In this document: positions 6,426 to 8,643 of the stretch, piece by piece
Layout of the letters: each line of letters begins with the position of its first letter
Position numbering within the stretch: position 1 is the stretch's first letter
NCBI RefSeq assembly: GCF_041814905.1
Contig: NZ_JBGXYA010000032.1
Span: 1-8,643, forward strand
Length of the DNA stretch: 8,643 bases
Direction: 5' to 3'
Origin: Glaesserella sp041814905
Lineage (GTDB): Bacteria; Pseudomonadota; Gammaproteobacteria; Enterobacterales; Pasteurellaceae
Made by a program: the position numbers and the translations under genes
The notes under the pieces: model-generated
What the model saw: only the letters and a program-made list of their open reading frames with translations
Told to the model about the DNA's origin: nothing
Database searches by the model: none

Positions 6426-6492
6426 AAAGTGCGGTCAAATTTTAAGACGTTTTTGCCAATGAAAAAACTCGCTGAAATCTGACCGCACTTTT
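6426..6492. repeat. 67-bp element with inverted uptake sequences, copy 1 (bidirectional terminator)
   Basis: It begins AAAGTGCGGTCAAATTTT and ends with TGACCGCACTTTT, forming a 12-bp perfect stem that continues after one mismatch for four more pairs. The stem plus flanking T-run can stop transcription from the convergent dioxygenase (ends 6413) and GlxA-type (ends 6498) genes. The whole element, including its roughly 30-base loop, recurs at 8442-8508 with one difference (C at 6448, A at 8464). The interior contains ATG..TGA reading MKKLAEI in both copies, without a ribosome site. Confidence 0.9.
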
Positions 6493-6497
6493 AGCTT

Positions 6498-7445
6498 TCA
6501 GTCAGCCTGAAACCGCTTTTGCCACTGTTTTGGGCTGATTTGATGTTTTGCTTTAAAGTGCTGACGGAAGACGGTGGCGGAATGAAAACCGATTTGGTGG
6601 GCGATTTCTTCAATGCCGAGTTTGGTGCTTTCTAACAATTCCCGACCTTTTTGTAACCGAACTTCAATCAACCATTCCGTCAATGCCATTCCCGTTGCCT
6701 TGCGAAAATGACGAGTAAAAGTGCTGCGGCTCATCATGAGCTTTTCGGCGAGTGTATCAATGGAATAATCGGCGTTTAGGTTGGCTCGCATAATGTCTAG
6801 CCATTCATTGATGTTTTCATTGGCGGTTTTGCGGGCGATGGGCTGCTCGATAAATTGAGCCTGTCCGCCTTCCCGATGGGGCGAGATGACCAACAAACGT
6901 GCCAGTTGATTGGCAATTTTTATCCCATATTGTCGGCGAACAATCGCTAAACAACAATCCAACCCCGCCGCCGTGCCTGCGGAGGTTATAATGTTTTCAT
7001 CTTCAATATAAATCGCATTACAATCCAATTTCACTTGCGGAAAACGCTGTCTGAAATCCGCTTCGCCCAGCCAGTGCGTTGTGGCTTTTTTGCCATTCAA
7101 CAAACCTGCATAGGCAAGGGGATAAGCGCCGTAACACAATCCTACAACGGTAGCACCACGCTGTGCCGCTTGCTGCAATGCCTGCGTTAAGGCGGCAGAC
7201 GGCATTTGTTCTAATTTATTCCAGCCGAAAATCACCACAAAATCCGCTTGTTCCAGCAAACTCAAATCGCCGTCCGCCTGAATAATGGCCGGCTTGGATT
7301 GGGTAACCATTGGATTTTCTGCGACTACTTTCACGTTAAATAACGGTTTGCCGTCAATTTCGGTAGAAAACACCATATAAGGCACGGAAAAATGAAAAGG
7401 GCTAAATTGGGGATAAAGCACTAAGGTGACAGTTGGAATAGACAT
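6498..7445 (-). CDS. GlxA-type AraC-family transcriptional regulator with DJ-1/PfpI domain
   Basis: This 315-residue protein has two parts. Residues 1-190 are a DJ-1/PfpI (glutamine-amidotransferase-like) domain with the elbow 'VVGLCYGAYPLA' carrying Cys104, 'TTHW' at 122-125 and 'ITSAGTAAGLD' at 153-163, the hallmark of GlxA-type regulators. Residues 215-315 are the AraC DNA-binding domain. Its first helix-turn-helix is around 228-248 ('SIDTLAEKLMMSRSTFTRHF'), and the second around 277-297 ends with the family signature 'FRQHF...ISPKQW'. The N-terminal domain probably binds a small metabolite and is not expected to be catalytic. I chose the ATG at 7445, with GAGA 6 bases upstream; a 19-residue extension to 7502 lacks support and would cover the promoter. 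It is divergent from the MBL hydrolase gene, its likely target. Confidence 0.93.
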   Translation of the reverse strand: MSIPTVTLVLYPQFSPFHFSVPYMVFSTEIDGKPLFNVKVVAENPMVTQSKPAIIQADGDLSLLEQADFVVIFGWNKLEQMPSAALTQALQQAAQRGATVVGLCYGAYPLAYAGLLNGKKATTHWLGEADFRQRFPQVKLDCNAIYIEDENIITSAGTAAGLDCCLAIVRRQYGIKIANQLARLLVISPHREGGQAQFIEQPIARKTANENINEWLDIMRANLNADYSIDTLAEKLMMSRSTFTRHFRKATGMALTEWLIEVRLQKGRELLESTKLGIEEIAHQIGFHSATVFRQHFKAKHQISPKQWQKRFQAD

Positions 7446-7465
7446 TGTTTTCTCAATCAATAAAT

Positions 7466-7495
7466 TTGACCCGATTTTTACGATATTTGAATAAT
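7466..7495 (+). promoter_or_regulatory. predicted promoter of the MBL-fold hydrolase gene
   Basis: TTGACC (7466-7471) and AATAAT (7490-7495) lie 18 bases apart on the plus strand, giving a leader of about 85 bases before the ATG at 7587. Both boxes match consensus at five of six positions. Confidence 0.5.
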
Positions 7496-7502
7496 AAGTC
7501 AA
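7475..7502 (-). promoter_or_regulatory. predicted promoter of the GlxA-type regulator gene
   Basis: On the minus strand TTGACT (7502-7497) and TAAAAA (7480-7475) are 16 bases apart. It overlaps the opposing promoter almost fully, so the two divergent promoters should compete for RNA polymerase. Confidence 0.45.
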
Positions 7503-7544
7503 TGTTTTTTATTTTCCTTTCGTTTCATAATTCTCTCATCGCAT

Positions 7545-7553
7545 ACAAGCGGT
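7545..7553 (+). other. uptake-sequence-like site, Actinobacillus pleuropneumoniae dialect
   Basis: ACAAGCGGT lies in the leader of the MBL gene. It matches the nine-base core of the second Pasteurellaceae uptake dialect, but the next base is T and not C. Confidence 0.35.
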
Positions 7554-7586
7554 TTGATTTATCTTATTTTTACAAAAGGAAACACA

Positions 7587-8432
7587 ATGAAACTGAAATC
7601 TCTTATTTTTGCTTTAATGGCAACCACCGTTGCAACCACAGCCAATGCTGAAATCAGCTATCAGCATATCCGTAACGCTACCGCTAAAATTGAAATGGCG
7701 GGCAGTACGTTTTTGGTCGATCCTTATCTTGCACCCAAAGGCAGCTACGCAGGATTTGAAGGTACAATCAACAGCCAAAAACGTAATCCGTTGATTGAAA
7801 TGGCAGAGCCGGTCGAAAAAGTCCTTCAAGGTGTAGATGCGGTGATTGTTACCCACACGCACGCAGACCACTGGGATGAATACGCACAAAAAGTGTTACC
7901 GAAAACCTTACCGATTTTCGTGCAAAATGCAGGCGATGCACAAATTATTCGTTCGCAAGGATTTAAAGATGTTCGTGTTTTGGGCAAAAATACCGAATTT
8001 AACCAGGTAAAATTAAGCAAAACAGGCGGACAACACGGCACGGATCAAATGTATGCGACCCCGCAATTTGCTGAATTATTAGGCGAGGCAATGGGTGTGG
8101 TGATGCAAGCAGACGGCGAAAAAACGCTGTATATCGTAGGCGATACTATTTGGAATGAAGAAGTGGAGTTTGCACTCAACCGCTATAAACCTGAAATCAT
8201 TGTAATGAACACAGGCTACGCACAAGTGGAAGGCAATCCAGACGGCATTATTATGGGCAAAGCTGATGTCGCCAAAGCCCGCCAAGTCGCCCCGCAAGCT
8301 GATATTATCACCGTGCATATGGATGCGGTCAATCATGCTGCCGTTACTTCAGATGAAATGCGGAAATTTGTGAAAGAAAATAAACTGAGCAAGGTCGCTG
8401 TGCCGAAAGAAAGCGAAGTGTTGAAATACTAA
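7587..8432 (+). CDS. exported metallo-beta-lactamase-fold hydrolase
   Basis: This is a 281-residue protein. Residues 1-21 are a signal peptide (MKLKSL, hydrophobic stretch, 'TANA' cleavage site), so it is predicted to be periplasmic. The MBL fold opens with 'GSTFLVDPYLAPKGSYAGF' (39-57). Metal ligands are visible: H90-T-H92-A-D94-H95, H150 in 'GGQHG', D186 in 'VGDT' and a late His at H244 or H250 in 'VHMDAVNH'. A two-metal site is therefore complete. The family acts on varied ester, lactone or phosphoester bonds, and nothing here points to beta-lactams. The substrate is unknown. The ATG at 7587 has AAAGGA 7 bases upstream; an in-frame TTG at 7554 would mask the signal peptide. It is divergent from the GlxA-type regulator, and transcription ends in the 67-bp element starting 9 bases past the stop. 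Confidence 0.92.
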   Translation: MKLKSLIFALMATTVATTANAEISYQHIRNATAKIEMAGSTFLVDPYLAPKGSYAGFEGTINSQKRNPLIEMAEPVEKVLQGVDAVIVTHTHADHWDEYAQKVLPKTLPIFVQNAGDAQIIRSQGFKDVRVLGKNTEFNQVKLSKTGGQHGTDQMYATPQFAELLGEAMGVVMQADGEKTLYIVGDTIWNEEVEFALNRYKPEIIVMNTGYAQVEGNPDGIIMGKADVAKARQVAPQADIITVHMDAVNHAAVTSDEMRKFVKENKLSKVAVPKESEVLKY

Positions 8433-8441
8433 AAATCAGAA

Positions 8442-8508
8442 AAAGTGCGGTCAAATTTTAAGAAGTTTTTGCCAATGAAAAAACTCGCTGAAATCTGACC
8501 GCACTTTT
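8442..8508. repeat. 67-bp element with inverted uptake sequences, copy 2 (bidirectional terminator)
   Basis: It is identical to 6426-6492 except for A in place of C at 8464, and in the same orientation. It again lies between convergent genes: the MBL gene ends at 8432 and the partial minus-strand gene ends at 8527. The 12-bp perfect stem and T-run give a bidirectional terminator. The two copies form direct repeats about 2.0 kb apart around the GlxA/MBL pair. Confidence 0.9.
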
Positions 8509-8526
8509 CACGTTAATGTTCAAAGA

Positions 8527-8643
8527 TCAAGGTGCAAAAGTCATTTTTACCTTTCCTGTTCCCACCGCATTTTTTAGTTTGTCCGCGTTTTGAATTTTGC
8601 CTAAACGGGTATAACGATAGGACGAATGGAAACTTTCGTAAAA
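8527..8643 (-). CDS. C-terminal end of an unidentified protein, 5' part outside window
   Basis: Read on the minus strand from the window edge, 38 codons are open to TGA at 8529-8527. The protein ends with RLGKIQNADKLKNAVGTGKV and then KMTFAP. The charged, helix-then-strand pattern, normal base composition and the terminator-type repeat 18 bases downstream support a real gene end. No similar frame competes on the other strand. I cannot assign a family from this fragment. Confidence 0.6.
   Translation of the reverse strand, partial: FYESFHSSYRYTRLGKIQNADKLKNAVGTGKVKMTFAP

Noticed and set aside
6498..7445. DJ-1/PfpI protease or deglycase activity of the regulator
   Set aside because: Fusion to an AraC DNA-binding domain and the GlxA-type 'TSAGTAAGLD' signature mark it as a regulator. 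The elbow cysteine alone does not support catalysis.
7587..8432. antibiotic-resistance beta-lactamase
   Set aside because: The MBL fold and ligands are clear, but the 'VDPYLAPKG' opening and overall layout are of general MBL hydrolases and not of class B beta-lactamases.

Overview
The window comes from a naturally transformable Pasteurellaceae bacterium. It carries several copies of the Haemophilus-type DNA uptake sequence core AAGTGCGGT (235-243 reverse, 1402-1410, 6427-6435, 6482-6490 reverse, 8443-8451, 8499-8507 reverse), most with the extended CAAATTTT tail. Codon use and moderate G+C are typical of Haemophilus/Aggregatibacter/Pasteurella relatives. The species cannot be named from the sequence alone.

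Layout. (1) 1-1410: the 3' part of a LysR-family regulator gene (+), then a convergent HxlR-family regulator gene (-). The HxlR gene has a palindrome-rich upstream region but no intact divergent partner. Short open stretches on both sides of it look like gene remnants, so this part may have suffered deletions. (2) 1490-2690: a secreted alpha/beta hydrolase with a cysteine nucleophile (-), with its own promoter and a strong terminator. The terminator arms resemble the Neisseria uptake sequence. (3) 2690-5600: a very AT-rich block holding one large gene (-) for a 729-residue protein that I do not recognise as a named family. Its C-terminal part carries a PD-(D/E)XK nuclease-like signature. An exact 13-bp inverted repeat flanks the block. 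This is the best candidate for a poorly described, horizontally acquired system, possibly defence-related. (4) 5616-6413: a class III extradiol dioxygenase of the YgiD/DODA type (+). (5) 6498-8432: a divergent pair made of a GlxA-type AraC regulator (-) and an exported metallo-beta-lactamase-fold hydrolase (+), sharing a 141-bp intergenic region with overlapping predicted promoters. (6) 8527-8643: the 3' end of an unidentified gene (-).

The GlxA/MBL pair is bracketed by two direct copies (66/67 identical) of a 67-bp element with inverted uptake sequences at its ends. Each copy lies between convergent genes and can act as a bidirectional terminator. The conserved interior shows that the copies are a duplicated dispersed repeat and not two independently formed uptake-sequence pairs.

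Overall this looks like accessory metabolism (hydrolase, ring-cleaving dioxygenase, MBL hydrolase), each gene near a small-molecule-responsive regulator, with one foreign nuclease-like gene inserted among them.
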